A stretch of 15,274 bases of DNA from Fidelibacterota bacterium TCS52 (GCA_001577215.1 LSCC01000065.1:1-15274); one strand, 5' to 3'; positions 1 to 8,321 are shown, counted from the first letter of the stretch. Translations and numbers: made by a program. Notes: generated from the letters alone by a model not told the origin.

Positions 1-14
1 TTATTTCTTGCCAT
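1..14 (-). CDS. Possible start of a minus-strand gene running off the left edge (partial)
   Basis: On the minus strand an ATG at 14-12 is followed by codons for Ala, Arg and Asn before the window ends. It is preceded, 8 nt upstream, by AGAGGG (minus strand of 23-28), a good Shine-Dalgarno sequence. If real, this gene is divergent from topA. Only four full codons are visible, so no product can be named. All three plus-strand frames also stay open to the left edge before stops at 16-18, 29-31 and about 63, so the tail of a plus-strand gene cannot be excluded. Confidence 0.3.
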
Positions 15-187
15 TTAATTTTCCCTCTTAAAATTAAAAAATTTATTATTAAAATACCGCATTGATTAACAATTAATTGTAATGTATGAAATGTATGTGA
101 TATGAGATCTTGAAATAAAAGCTTACGCTTCTGCATTTTTCTCTTTTATTTTTCGAGTATGATGTCCACCATTTCCATACTGTAAAG

Positions 188-205
188 TTAATAATATATT
201 ATTAA
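188..205. repeat. 18-bp perfect A/T palindrome
   Basis: TTAATAATATATTATTAA reads identically on both strands. It lies about 160 bp upstream of the topA start, in the region that may be shared with a divergent gene. It could be a protein-binding site or a chance product of local AT richness; the sequence alone does not decide. Confidence 0.4.
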
Positions 206-313
206 TAATGTCAACTATAAAAAAGTTTTTTTATGGCAACTAACTCCAGTAAAATTCATGTTTAAAATTTCATTACCGACATTAGCTGTATTTTTATAAT
301 TTAATAAAATAAT

Positions 314-341
314 TTGAAAAGCATACTCAATTTTGTATATT
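314..341 (+). promoter_or_regulatory. Putative sigma70-type promoter of topA
   Basis: TTGAAA at 314-319 and TATATT at 336-341 are separated by 16 bp, close to the housekeeping consensus. Transcription would begin near 348 and give a leader of about 18 nt that still contains the AAAAGGA ribosome binding site at 353-359, ahead of the GTG at 366. This is a motif match only. If the organism belongs to Bacteroidota, the primary sigma factor prefers a different consensus. Confidence 0.35.
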
Positions 342-365
342 ACTTGAAATAAAAAAGGAACAGTA

Positions 366-2681
366 GTGAGTAAAAAATTAATAATAGTAGAATCACCGTC
401 AAAAGCAAATACGATAAAGAAATTTTTGGGTAAGGAATATGATGCGATTGCTTCGATGGGGCATGTTAGAGATTTACCAGCAAAAAAAATGAGTATTGAT
501 ATTAAAAATGGATTTAAACCAACTTACATTACACCAAGAAATAAAGCAAAAATTATTAAAGAGTTAAAAATCGCAGTAAGAAAAGCCGATTCAATATATC
601 TTGCTACTGATCAGGATAGAGAAGGTGAAGCAATTGCCTGGCATCTTTGCGCCGCATTAAATTTAGATGTGAATGAAACAAAACGAATTGTTTTTCACGA
701 GATTACTAAATCTGCAATAACCGATGCAATAAAAAATCCAAAATTGGTAGACAAAAAATTAGTTAATGCACAGCAAGCCCGAAGAATACTAGATAGATTA
801 GTAGGTTATGAATTATCTCCATTGTTGTGGAAAAAAATTAAACCTGCACTTTCTGCAGGGCGAGTTCAATCTGTTGCTGTTAGATTAATAGTTGAACGAG
901 AAAATAAGATAGCAAAATTCAAAAGCAAGACATCTTATAAAATCGTTGCATATTTTAAAATAGAAAAAGATGGTAAGGAATATGAATTTACTGCTGATTT
1001 ACTTAAGAATTTAAATTCAAAATCCGAAGCATTAGAATTTCTTGGCAAGTGTAAAACAGCAAAATTTTCAGTTGCAAATATAGAAAAGAAACCGGGAAAG
1101 AAATCACCAAAACCCCCGTTCACAACCTCTACTTTACAACAGGAAGCAAATAATAAAATGGGATATTCTGTTTCACGAACAATGATGTTAGCTCAATATT
1201 TATATGAAGCAGGATTAATAACCTATATGCGAACCGATTCACTTAATTTATCAAAAATGGCAATCGGTAAATCTATAAATGTTATTACTAATAAGTATGG
1301 TAAAGAATATTCAAAACCTAGAAATTTTAAGACTAAAAGTAAAGGTGCGCAAGAAGCACACGAAGCAATCCGCCCGACAAATTTGGAGAAAGAGTTTGCC
1401 GGAAAAAATGCGTCTGAAAAGAAATTATACAACATGATATGGAAACGGACGATCGCATCTCAAATGAGTTCGGCAAAAGTTGAAAGAACGAAAGTAACTG
1501 TTGATATATCAAATTCTGAAAAGAAACTTATTGGAAAAGGTGAAATACTAATTTTTGATGGATTTCTCAAGGTATATTTTGATGAAAAGAAATCACAAAA
1601 ATTAAATCAAAATATTCTCCCGCCAATAAAAATTGGTGATGATTTAGAATTATTAAAAATGGATGCGACACAGAAATTTTCAAATCCACCTATACGATTT
1701 TCAGAAGCAACATTAGTTAGAGAATTAGAGAGTTTGGGAATAGGTCGCCCATCGACTTATGCTCCAACAATTTCAACTATCCAAAAGAGAAAATATGTTG
1801 TAAAAGAAGATAGAAATGGGAAAAAAAGGAGATATGATCATTTACTTTTAGAAAATAATGAGGTTAAAGAATCAATAAAATCTGAGAATACGGGGCATCA
1901 AAAGAAAAAATTATTTCCTACAGATATCGGTATTGTAGTAAATGAATTCTTGTTAAAATATTTCAAAAATATATTAAATTATAATTTCACGGCTCATATT
2001 GAAGATGATTTTGATAAGATTGCTGATGGAAAAATGCAATGGAAAAATATGATAGAAGGATTCTATGGTCCATTTCACAAAAAAGTGGAAACTGTTTCAA
2101 AGGAAGCAGATAAGCATAAAGGCGAACGACTGTTAGGGAAAGATCCGAAATCTGGAAAAAACATATATGCAAAGATTGCAAAATATGGGGTAGTTGTTCA
2201 GAGGGGCGAATCAAAAGGTGGAGAAAAACCCGACTTTGCAAAGATAAATAAAAAGCAATCATTAAATTCAATTACATTGGAAGAAGCCTTAAAATTACTC
2301 AAATTTCCTCGTCAAGTAGGGTCATTTGAAGATAAAGAAATGGTTATTGGTTTAGGAAGATATGGTCCTTACATTAGACACAATTCAAAATTTTATTCAA
2401 TCAAAAAGCCTGACACACCCGATTCAATTGATAAAAAAAGAGCAATAGAGATAATTGAAAAAGCAAGAGTTGAAAAGAGAAAAAGCATTCTAAAAGAATT
2501 TGAAAATGGAGAGATGATAGTAAAAATAGGTATATATGGTCCATACATAGCATACAAAAAAAAGAACTACAAAATTCCTAAAAAGATTGATCCTGAAAAA
2601 ATAACATTAGAAGAATGTAAAGAAATTATTGATAAAAAGCTAAAGAGTAAAAAAGGTAAAAAATGGCAAAAAAGAAAGTAA
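366..2681 (+). CDS. topA: DNA topoisomerase I (type IA)
   Basis: Relaxes negatively supercoiled DNA by passing one strand through a transient break held on a tyrosine. The 771-aa product opens with a Toprim domain (about 3-115): Glu9 lies in VESPSKA, and the DxDxE motif is D82-Q-D84-R-E86. The catalytic tyrosine is Y287 in ITYMRTDS. The C-terminus (about 590-760) lacks the C4 zinc fingers of the E. coli enzyme. It carries instead repeats centred on KYGVVV, GRYGPY and GIYGPY, as in many non-proteobacterial TopA proteins, followed by a Lys-rich tail. Translation starts at GTG 366 behind AAAAGGA; this start puts KKLIIVESPSKA at the expected N-terminal position. The 3' end overlaps glyS by 19 bp, so the two are probably cotranscribed and translationally coupled. 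Confidence 0.97.
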   Translation: MSKKLIIVESPSKANTIKKFLGKEYDAIASMGHVRDLPAKKMSIDIKNGFKPTYITPRNKAKIIKELKIAVRKADSIYLATDQDREGEAIAWHLCAALNLDVNETKRIVFHEITKSAITDAIKNPKLVDKKLVNAQQARRILDRLVGYELSPLLWKKIKPALSAGRVQSVAVRLIVERENKIAKFKSKTSYKIVAYFKIEKDGKEYEFTADLLKNLNSKSEALEFLGKCKTAKFSVANIEKKPGKKSPKPPFTTSTLQQEANNKMGYSVSRTMMLAQYLYEAGLITYMRTDSLNLSKMAIGKSINVITNKYGKEYSKPRNFKTKSKGAQEAHEAIRPTNLEKEFAGKNASEKKLYNMIWKRTIASQMSSAKVERTKVTVDISNSEKKLIGKGEILIFDGFLKVYFDEKKSQKLNQNILPPIKIGDDLELLKMDATQKFSNPPIRFSEATLVRELESLGIGRPSTYAPTISTIQKRKYVVKEDRNGKKRRYDHLLLENNEVKESIKSENTGHQKKKLFPTDIGIVVNEFLLKYFKNILNYNFTAHIEDDFDKIADGKMQWKNMIEGFYGPFHKKVETVSKEADKHKGERLLGKDPKSGKNIYAKIAKYGVVVQRGESKGGEKPDFAKINKKQSLNSITLEEALKLLKFPRQVGSFEDKEMVIGLGRYGPYIRHNSKFYSIKKPDTPDSIDKKRAIEIIEKARVEKRKSILKEFENGEMIVKIGIYGPYIAYKKKNYKIPKKIDPEKITLEECKEIIDKKLKSKKGKKWQKRK

Positions 2682-3988
2682 AAAACAATCCGGTAATTGA
2701 AAAAATTATTTCACTTTCCAGAAGACGAGGAATACTATTTCAAAGTAGTGAAATTTATGGTAGTATTAATGCAGTTTATGATTATGGTCCTTTGGGAGTT
2801 GAGTTAAAAAGAAATGTTAAAGATCATTGGTGGAAGAATATTGTAACTGCCCGTGAAAATATTTTGGGAATGGATTCTGCAATATTAATGCATCCGAAGG
2901 TTTGGGAAGCATCTGGTCATATAGAAAATTTTCATGATCCGATGGTTGATTGTAAAAAGTGTCGCAAAAGATTTCGAGTCGACAATTTACAGGAAAATAC
3001 TACTCATTGCCCGGAATGTAATGGTGAATTAAGCGACCCAAAACAATTTAATTTGATGTTCAAAACAACGCTTGGTTCTACGGAAGATTCATCGCAAGAA
3101 ATTTATTTGCGTCCGGAAACAGCACAGGGAATATTTATTAATTTCAATAATATCACTTCTTCAAATAGAGTAAAATTGCCTTTTGGAATTGCACAAATAG
3201 GAAAAGCTTTTCGTAATGAAATAACTACAGGAAATTTTATTTTCCGAACAAGAGAGTTTGAACAGATGGAAATGGAATTTTTTATTCGTCCGGGTGAAAA
3301 TGATAAATGGTTGGAATATTGGAAAAATGAGCGTTTAAATTGGTATAAGTCATTGGGGGTTACTCCTGAAAAATTACGATTACATCCGCACAGTGAGGAT
3401 GAACTAGCTCATTATTCTAAAGCTTGCTATGATATAGAATACGAGTTCCCATTCGGTTTTTCAGAATTGGAAGGAGTTGCTGATAGGGGAACATTCGATC
3501 TTACACAACACATAAATCTCAGCAAGAAAAAATTACATTATATTGATCAACAAAATGGTGGAGAAAAAATCGTTCCTGCGGTTATTGAAACATCGGCAGG
3601 AATAGATAGAACGGTTTTAACTATTTTAGCAGATTCGTATTGGGAAGATGAAGAAAATAACAGAACAGTAATGAGATTTTCACCGGAAATTGCACCAATA
3701 AAAGTCGCGATATTTCCACTATTCAATAAACAAGGAATGCCGAAAATCGCAAGAAAAATATTTGATGACTTGAAATTTAAAATTTCATCATTTTATGATG
3801 GCGGCGGTTCTATCGGTAAAAGATATAGAAGACAAGACGAAGCAGGAACGCCTTTTTGCATAACTGTTGATCATCAATCATTAGATGATAAAACCGTAAC
3901 GATCCGAGAAAGAGATTCTTTAAAGCAAGAAAGGATTGCGATAAGTAAAATTGAATCGGTAATTAATGATAAAATTCAAAGTTCCTAA
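2663..3988 (+). CDS. glyS: Glycyl-tRNA synthetase, single-chain alpha2 type
   Basis: Charges tRNA-Gly with glycine. At 441 aa it is the homodimeric eukaryote/archaea/Gram-positive-like class II enzyme, not the alpha2-beta2 enzyme of E. coli. The N-terminus has the family signature around SSEIYGSINAVYDYGPLG. A four-Cys zinc knuckle is formed by C97-x2-C100 and C116-x2-C119. Class II motif 2 is FRNE at 183-186 followed by FRTREFEQME (194-203). Motif 3 is ETSAGIDR at 309-316. The C-terminal anticodon-binding domain (about 345-435) includes the GGSIGKRYRRQDEAGTPFCITVD region, abbreviated here by its key residues R, D, G and P. The ATG lies inside the topA reading frame in another frame, with AAAAAAGG about 5 nt upstream. 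The end of glyS is followed by 102 bp without a gene. Confidence 0.96.
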   Translation: MAKKKVKNNPVIEKIISLSRRRGILFQSSEIYGSINAVYDYGPLGVELKRNVKDHWWKNIVTARENILGMDSAILMHPKVWEASGHIENFHDPMVDCKKCRKRFRVDNLQENTTHCPECNGELSDPKQFNLMFKTTLGSTEDSSQEIYLRPETAQGIFINFNNITSSNRVKLPFGIAQIGKAFRNEITTGNFIFRTREFEQMEMEFFIRPGENDKWLEYWKNERLNWYKSLGVTPEKLRLHPHSEDELAHYSKACYDIEYEFPFGFSELEGVADRGTFDLTQHINLSKKKLHYIDQQNGGEKIVPAVIETSAGIDRTVLTILADSYWEDEENNRTVMRFSPEIAPIKVAIFPLFNKQGMPKIARKIFDDLKFKISSFYDGGGSIGKRYRRQDEAGTPFCITVDHQSLDDKTVTIRERDSLKQERIAISKIESVINDKIQSS

Positions 3989-4033
3989 TTCGTCTTTTAT
4001 TATTTCAAAAGGACTACTTTTTTTCTCCGATAA

Positions 4034-4039
4034 TATAAT
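4034..4039 (+). promoter_or_regulatory. Possible -10 element upstream of the patatin gene
   Basis: TATAAT at 4034-4039 is an exact -10 hexamer in the 102-bp gap between glyS and the patatin-like gene. It would place a transcript start about 45 nt before the ATG. No convincing -35 is seen 16-18 bp upstream (the sequence there is near GGACTA), so the call is tentative. Confidence 0.3.
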
Positions 4040-4090
4040 ATTTACAAAATCATTAGATATTTAGAGAAAAAATTAATATTTTATTAACAA

Positions 4091-6307
4091 ATGAAAAGAA
4101 TATTATTAAAACTTTTAATTTGTATTATATTTATAGGAAATATCTTTGCACAAGATATTAGGATAGGATTAGTGTTGAGTGGTGGCGGTGCAAAAGGTTT
4201 ATCTCATATTGGTATAATAAAAGCATTCGAAGAATATCAAATTCCAATATACTGTATTACTGGTGCAAGTGCAGGAGCTCTTATAGGCGGTTTGTATGCT
4301 GCAGGGATGCCAATTAAAAAATTAGAAGAAATTACTAAGAAAAATGAATTAAATGATATTTTTTATAACAAAATAAACCTAAATGAGATTCCGATTGAAT
4401 ATCGACTTAATAATCTTCCCAAACAAGTCAATTTTTTTATCGATGAAGAAAAAAAAGAGATAATAAAACCATTTGGATTGTTTAATGATCAAAGGATAAA
4501 TGATTTTATCTCATATTGGACAATTCCCGGGAATTGCAAGGCCAATTCAAATTTTGACTCTCTTGCTATACCATTTCGTTGTGTAGGGGCCAACATTATA
4601 AATAAGAAATCAATATTATTTTCCGAAGGATCATTAGCAAAATCTATGCGTGCATCAATGGCTTATCCAATAGCGTTTGAACCAATAATAATGGATTCAA
4701 TGATATTGGTAGATGGTGGGTTGTATGATAATCTACCTATTGAAGCAGCAATAAATATGGGAGCAAATTATATCATTGCCGTTAATGTCGGTGATATTCC
4801 CCCAAAGCCAGATGAAATACAAGATGTGCCATCATTAGCAAGTCATTTAAGTAATGTTTTGGCTGCTCGTAGCGATTCGGAATTTGTAAAAAATTATGAT
4901 GAATTTATTCAAATAGACAATTCGGATATTTCGCTTTTTGATTTTTCAACAGGCGATACAACAATAAAAAGAGGATATGAAAAAGGAAAAACACTTGCAA
5001 AAAAACTTGCTACAATAATTGATAAAAAAGCTGATATAAACTCATTTCATAAAAAACAGAATAAATATATAAATTTTTTTAAAAACAGAAAAAGGTGGGA
5101 AATAGTAATAAAAAAAAATGAGAAATTTACCAAAAAACAAATTGTTACGATGATGGCATTAAATGCAGACAAAACATTTGATTATGAAGAATTTCATGAT
5201 GGTATTCAACGACTGTATTCTACCGGATATTTTAATAGTGTGGATTTTGATATTACTAATGATAAATTAAACAATAAATTAATTGTCAAAATTGATTTAA
5301 AAGAAAATCAAAAAATTGAATTGCACGGGGGGTTCTATTTTGATAGCAATGCAGGCATGAATATGTATGCTTCTGTTTATAATAATCGCATAAAGAACAC
5401 TTCGTTGATCTTAAAAAATTATTTATTTGTAGGCAATTATCATAATGGAATAAAATCATCAATATCTATATTAAATTCTTACAAAGTGCCAATGGCAAAA
5501 TTACGATATTCACTAAGTTTATCTCCATTTTTTCACAGATATTTATATAAGGGAAATTTTTATGGAATTAGTAATATTTATAAAACAATTTACGGATTTG
5601 AAATTACCGCATCCAGTTCACTTGGTTGGGATAGAAAAATAGATCTTCGTCTTGGTGGAAAAGGCGGAAGCTATTCAGATACTAAAAATAAAATTGATGA
5701 ACACATGGAAAATCATAATTATAATAAACCTTACACATATATTGGATTTTCTTATAATTTTGTAAAAAATAGCGAATTACAGCCGACAATAATTGGTTCG
5801 AAAATAACAATAAATTCTCAATTTGGGCAAGAGGCAAATAAATTAGGGGAATTTGATTCTTTTGAGGAAGACACTTATTTGAAAATTGATATTCAGGGTG
5901 AATTCGGAAAAAAACTGATCAATACTTTTAGAATATATGGGAATTTTAGATATAGTAAAATTTACGGAAACGCACTCTTGTTAGAATATATTATTCAAGA
6001 TCAACCACAATATTTACAATATGAAATAGGTGAAGATTTTTTCGCAGATAATATTTGGAGTGGACTATTTGGAGTATGTAATAATTTTTTTTTAAAGGAT
6101 TTTTGGATACAATTACAATTTTTTATTAGAGAATCACACCATATTAATATTAATGATACAGGTAATTTTTTAAACACATCCCAAATTGGGAGTGAATTAT
6201 TTCTTGTATATGAAACACCTATCGGCCCAATTAGTTATGGTATTTCAATATTGAATAATGATAATTATACTCCAATATCCTGGGCGAGGATTGGACTTGA
6301 ATTCTGA
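4091..6307 (+). CDS. Secreted patatin-like phospholipase with POTRA and outer-membrane beta-barrel (PlpD-like)
   Basis: Predicted lipolytic acyl hydrolase carried on an Omp85-family barrel (type Vd autotransporter architecture, as in PlpD). Residues 1-20 form a signal peptide: basic start, hydrophobic core, cleavage after IFA. The patatin domain (about 22-315) has the oxyanion loop GGGAKG at 31-36, nucleophile Ser60 in GASAG (58-62) and the dyad Asp208 in DGG. Residues about 335-405 look like one POTRA, ending before a 330-residue barrel rich in alternating aromatic and polar strands. The chain ends in Phe, the usual C-terminal outer-membrane sorting signal. All key residues are present, so it should be active. 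No Shine-Dalgarno sequence is visible before the ATG. It stands apart from its neighbours (102 bp before, 90 bp after), so it may be its own unit. The natural substrate is unknown; phospholipid is inferred from the family. Confidence 0.9.
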   Translation: MKRILLKLLICIIFIGNIFAQDIRIGLVLSGGGAKGLSHIGIIKAFEEYQIPIYCITGASAGALIGGLYAAGMPIKKLEEITKKNELNDIFYNKINLNEIPIEYRLNNLPKQVNFFIDEEKKEIIKPFGLFNDQRINDFISYWTIPGNCKANSNFDSLAIPFRCVGANIINKKSILFSEGSLAKSMRASMAYPIAFEPIIMDSMILVDGGLYDNLPIEAAINMGANYIIAVNVGDIPPKPDEIQDVPSLASHLSNVLAARSDSEFVKNYDEFIQIDNSDISLFDFSTGDTTIKRGYEKGKTLAKKLATIIDKKADINSFHKKQNKYINFFKNRKRWEIVIKKNEKFTKKQIVTMMALNADKTFDYEEFHDGIQRLYSTGYFNSVDFDITNDKLNNKLIVKIDLKENQKIELHGGFYFDSNAGMNMYASVYNNRIKNTSLILKNYLFVGNYHNGIKSSISILNSYKVPMAKLRYSLSLSPFFHRYLYKGNFYGISNIYKTIYGFEITASSSLGWDRKIDLRLGGKGGSYSDTKNKIDEHMENHNYNKPYTYIGFSYNFVKNSELQPTIIGSKITINSQFGQEANKLGEFDSFEEDTYLKIDIQGEFGKKLINTFRIYGNFRYSKIYGNALLLEYIIQDQPQYLQYEIGEDFFADNIWSGLFGVCNNFFLKDFWIQLQFFIRESHHININDTGNFLNTSQIGSELFLVYETPIGPISYGISILNNDNYTPISWARIGLEF

Positions 6308-6397
6308 AGAAAATAAGAAAGTATAAAACGATAAAAAAAGAGAGTAGAATTTGGATTGCATAAGTAAAAATTCGCAAATTATTAAAAGTAAAGAAAT

Positions 6398-7246
6398 ATG
6401 ACTACAACTTTAAGATCGAATAGTAAAATAAATATCGGGCTTAGGATCCTTGGGAAAAGAAAAGATGGATATCATTTGATTGAGACAGTATTTCAGGAGA
6501 TAGATTTTTATGACGAAATAGATATTGAAGAAAACAAAAGTGGAATATTTACTATTGAATGTAATAATAAATCATTAGAAACAGATACTAATATAATAAT
6601 TAAGGCGGCAAATCTAATAAAACCGTTTTTGCCAGAGAATTTTGGTGTGCATTTTAAATTAGAAAAGAATATTCCTATAGGAGCTGGATTGGGAGGTGGA
6701 TCTGCAAATGCTGCTGTTGTTTTGAAATATTTATTTAATTGTTCTAAAAAGTCCAAAATCAACGATAATGATAAAGAACGATTATTATTAAAGTATGCTG
6801 CAGAATTAGGTGCCGATGTCCCGTTTTTTATTAATGGACACACAGCTTATGCTACAGGAATAGGAGAAAAATTACAAGAGTTGTATTTTCCAAAACAATG
6901 GTTTGCTTTATTGATAATTCCAAAAATTAACATGTCAACAAGCTGGGCTTATAATTCATTAAATATTTCCTTGACAGGCAAGATAAAAAACACTATTTTA
7001 TCAAGCTATTTAAAAAACGGTTTTAAATGGCGGTTTTTTGAAAATGATTTTGAAAAAATTATTATTCCGGCATATCCGCAAATTGGTCTTATTAAAGATA
7101 GAATAAAAAAGAACAATTCTGTTTTTACCAGTTTGTCGGGTTCTGGCTCGACTGTGTATGGAATATTTGAAAATTTATCTTCGGCAAAAAAAGCAAAAAG
7201 TAATTTACAAGAATTTGGTAAAGTTGTTATTGCGAGGCCGATATAA
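6398..7246 (+). CDS. ispE: 4-diphosphocytidyl-2-C-methyl-D-erythritol kinase
   Basis: Phosphorylates the 2-hydroxyl of CDP-ME with ATP in the non-mevalonate (MEP) isoprenoid pathway, in the cytoplasm. The 282-aa protein is full length and belongs to the GHMP kinase family. Lys10 lies in the SKINIG substrate motif. The glycine-rich ATP loop PIGAGLGGGSAN is at 93-104, the catalytic Asp140 in GADVPFF, and the C-terminal GHMP motif SLSGSGS at 245-251. The ribosome binding site is weak (AAAGTAAAG before the ATG). The gene starts 90 bp after the patatin gene and ends only 15 bp before tRNA-Gln, which suggests the tRNA is cut out of an ispE-prs transcript. Its presence implies that the organism uses the MEP pathway. 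Confidence 0.95.
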   Translation: MTTTLRSNSKINIGLRILGKRKDGYHLIETVFQEIDFYDEIDIEENKSGIFTIECNNKSLETDTNIIIKAANLIKPFLPENFGVHFKLEKNIPIGAGLGGGSANAAVVLKYLFNCSKKSKINDNDKERLLLKYAAELGADVPFFINGHTAYATGIGEKLQELYFPKQWFALLIIPKINMSTSWAYNSLNISLTGKIKNTILSSYLKNGFKWRFFENDFEKIIIPAYPQIGLIKDRIKKNNSVFTSLSGSGSTVYGIFENLSSAKKAKSNLQEFGKVVIARPI

Positions 7247-7261
7247 ATATGAAAATTATAC

Positions 7262-7335
7262 TCGGGGGTAGTCTAACGGTAGGACACATGGTTTTGGTCC
7301 ATGCGATAGGGGTTCGATTCCCTTCCCCTGAGCCA
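7262..7335 (+). tRNA. tRNA-Gln (anticodon TTG), CCA encoded
   Basis: A complete cloverleaf can be drawn. The acceptor stem is TCGGGGG (7262-7268) with CCCCTGA (7325-7331). The D stem is GTCT (7271-7274) with GGAC (7282-7285). The anticodon stem CATGG (7287-7291) pairs with CCATG (7299-7303), with anticodon TTG at 7294-7296. The T stem AGGGG (7308-7312) and CCCTT (7320-7324) flanks the loop TTCGATT. The discriminator is G at 7332 and CCA follows at 7333-7335. The anticodon reads CAA and, by wobble, CAG. U1-A72 and G73 are normal tRNA-Gln traits. Pair 3-70 is G-U, which is unusual because it is the classical alanine identity element. The tRNA lies 15 bp after ispE and 50 bp before prs, with no terminator visible on either side. 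Confidence 0.97.
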
Positions 7336-7385
7336 AACATATACATAATAATAAGTAATCTATTAAAATAAGTGGGAATATTAAC

Positions 7386-8321
7386 ATGAAATTAAAAATA
7401 TTTTCCGGTAGTTCTAACTTACCATTGGCAAAGAAAATTTGTGATTTTTTGGATATGGAATTAGGAAATTTAACTCTCAAAAAATTCAGCGATGGTGAGA
7501 TTTGGTGTAAATTTGAAGAAAGTATCAGAGGTGATGATGTTTTTATTGTCCAATCCACAAATTCACCTGCTGAAAATTATCTAGAATTGTTGCTATTATT
7601 AGATGCTGCAAAAAGAGCTTCTGCTAATAGGATCACTGCTGTTATTCCCTATTATGGCTATGCAAGACAAGATAGAAAAGATCAACCTCGTGTTCCAATT
7701 TCCGCAAGCTTGTTTACAGATCTAATTGTAAGAGCAGGTGCCCAAAGGTTGATCGCAATGGATTTACATTCTACTCAGATCCAAGGTCATGTAAGTGTTC
7801 CGTTCGATCATTTGTATTCAAGGCCAGCTTTTTTGAATTATTTTAAAAAGAGCGATGTGTTGAAAGAAAACACTGTAGTTGTTGCACCAGATATGGGAAG
7901 CGTTCCAATGGCACGAAGTTTTGCATCATATTGGAACAAGAAATTAGCGATAATTGATAAAAGACGGACTGCTCATAATAAATCTGAAATTATGCACTTA
8001 ATTGGAAATGTTAAGGATAAATCTGCTCTGCTGCTTGATGACATGGCGGATACCGCCGGAACACTTTGTGTCGCATCCGAAACATTAACTGACATGGGAG
8101 CAATTGAAGTTAATGCATTATTTACACATCCGGTTCTATCTGGAGACGCAATTAATAGAATAAAGAAATCAAAAATCTCAAATGTCATAACAACAGATAC
8201 CATTAAAATGTCGGGGAATAAGAAGTTCAATAAATTAAAGATTGTTTCTGTTGCAGAAATTTTTGCGGAAGCAATTAATAGAACACATAACAACGAATCA
8301 ATAAGTAAATTATTTTATTAA
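7386..8321 (+). CDS. prs: Ribose-phosphate pyrophosphokinase (PRPP synthase)
   Basis: Transfers pyrophosphate from ATP to ribose 5-phosphate to make PRPP for purine, pyrimidine, His, Trp and NAD synthesis. The 311-aa length is normal for the class I enzyme. Visible motifs are YYGYARQDRK, the metal/ATP motif DLH at 126-128 in DLHSTQIQG, the catalytic-loop Lys192 in KRR, and the ribose-phosphate loop DDMADTAGT at 218-226. The usual FF after QG (QGFFDIPVDHL-type) is replaced by HV at 135-136 (QGHVSVPFDHL). The second loop also has Ala221 where Ile is common. These are divergent but not disabling changes as far as can be seen. The ribosome binding site GTGGGA is weak. The gene follows tRNA-Gln and is 21 bp from rplY, a common bacterial order. 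Confidence 0.96.
   Translation: MKLKIFSGSSNLPLAKKICDFLDMELGNLTLKKFSDGEIWCKFEESIRGDDVFIVQSTNSPAENYLELLLLLDAAKRASANRITAVIPYYGYARQDRKDQPRVPISASLFTDLIVRAGAQRLIAMDLHSTQIQGHVSVPFDHLYSRPAFLNYFKKSDVLKENTVVVAPDMGSVPMARSFASYWNKKLAIIDKRRTAHNKSEIMHLIGNVKDKSALLLDDMADTAGTLCVASETLTDMGAIEVNALFTHPVLSGDAINRIKKSKISNVITTDTIKMSGNKKFNKLKIVSVAEIFAEAINRTHNNESISKLFY

Larger units (their letters stand above)
15..365. other. Non-coding upstream region of topA (possibly divergent)
   Basis: This 351-bp AT-rich stretch holds no convincing gene on either strand. It contains a 12-bp perfect palindrome ACAATTAATTGT at 69-80. It also has a 9-bp inverted repeat, AAATAAAAG at 113-121 with CTTTTATTT at 143-151 and a 21-nt spacer, and an 18-bp all-A/T palindrome at 188-205. 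The right end carries a plausible topA promoter and ribosome binding site. In sequence this AT-rich, short palindromes can arise by chance, so none is claimed as an operator. Confidence 0.6.

Noticed and set aside
125..213. Minus-strand reading frame ending in a His/Lys-rich stretch with a YGNGG-like segment, and a nested short ATG frame near 180
   Set aside because: The frame has no good start or Shine-Dalgarno sequence, is under 35 codons, and matches no family I know; the resemblance to the bacteriocin YGNGV motif is four residues and the cysteine of that motif is missing.
4007..4024. Possible terminator after glyS: AAAAG-GACTA-CTTTT followed by a T run
   Set aside because: The stem is only five base pairs with a single G-C pair, too weak to call an intrinsic terminator; the T run is common in this AT-rich sequence.
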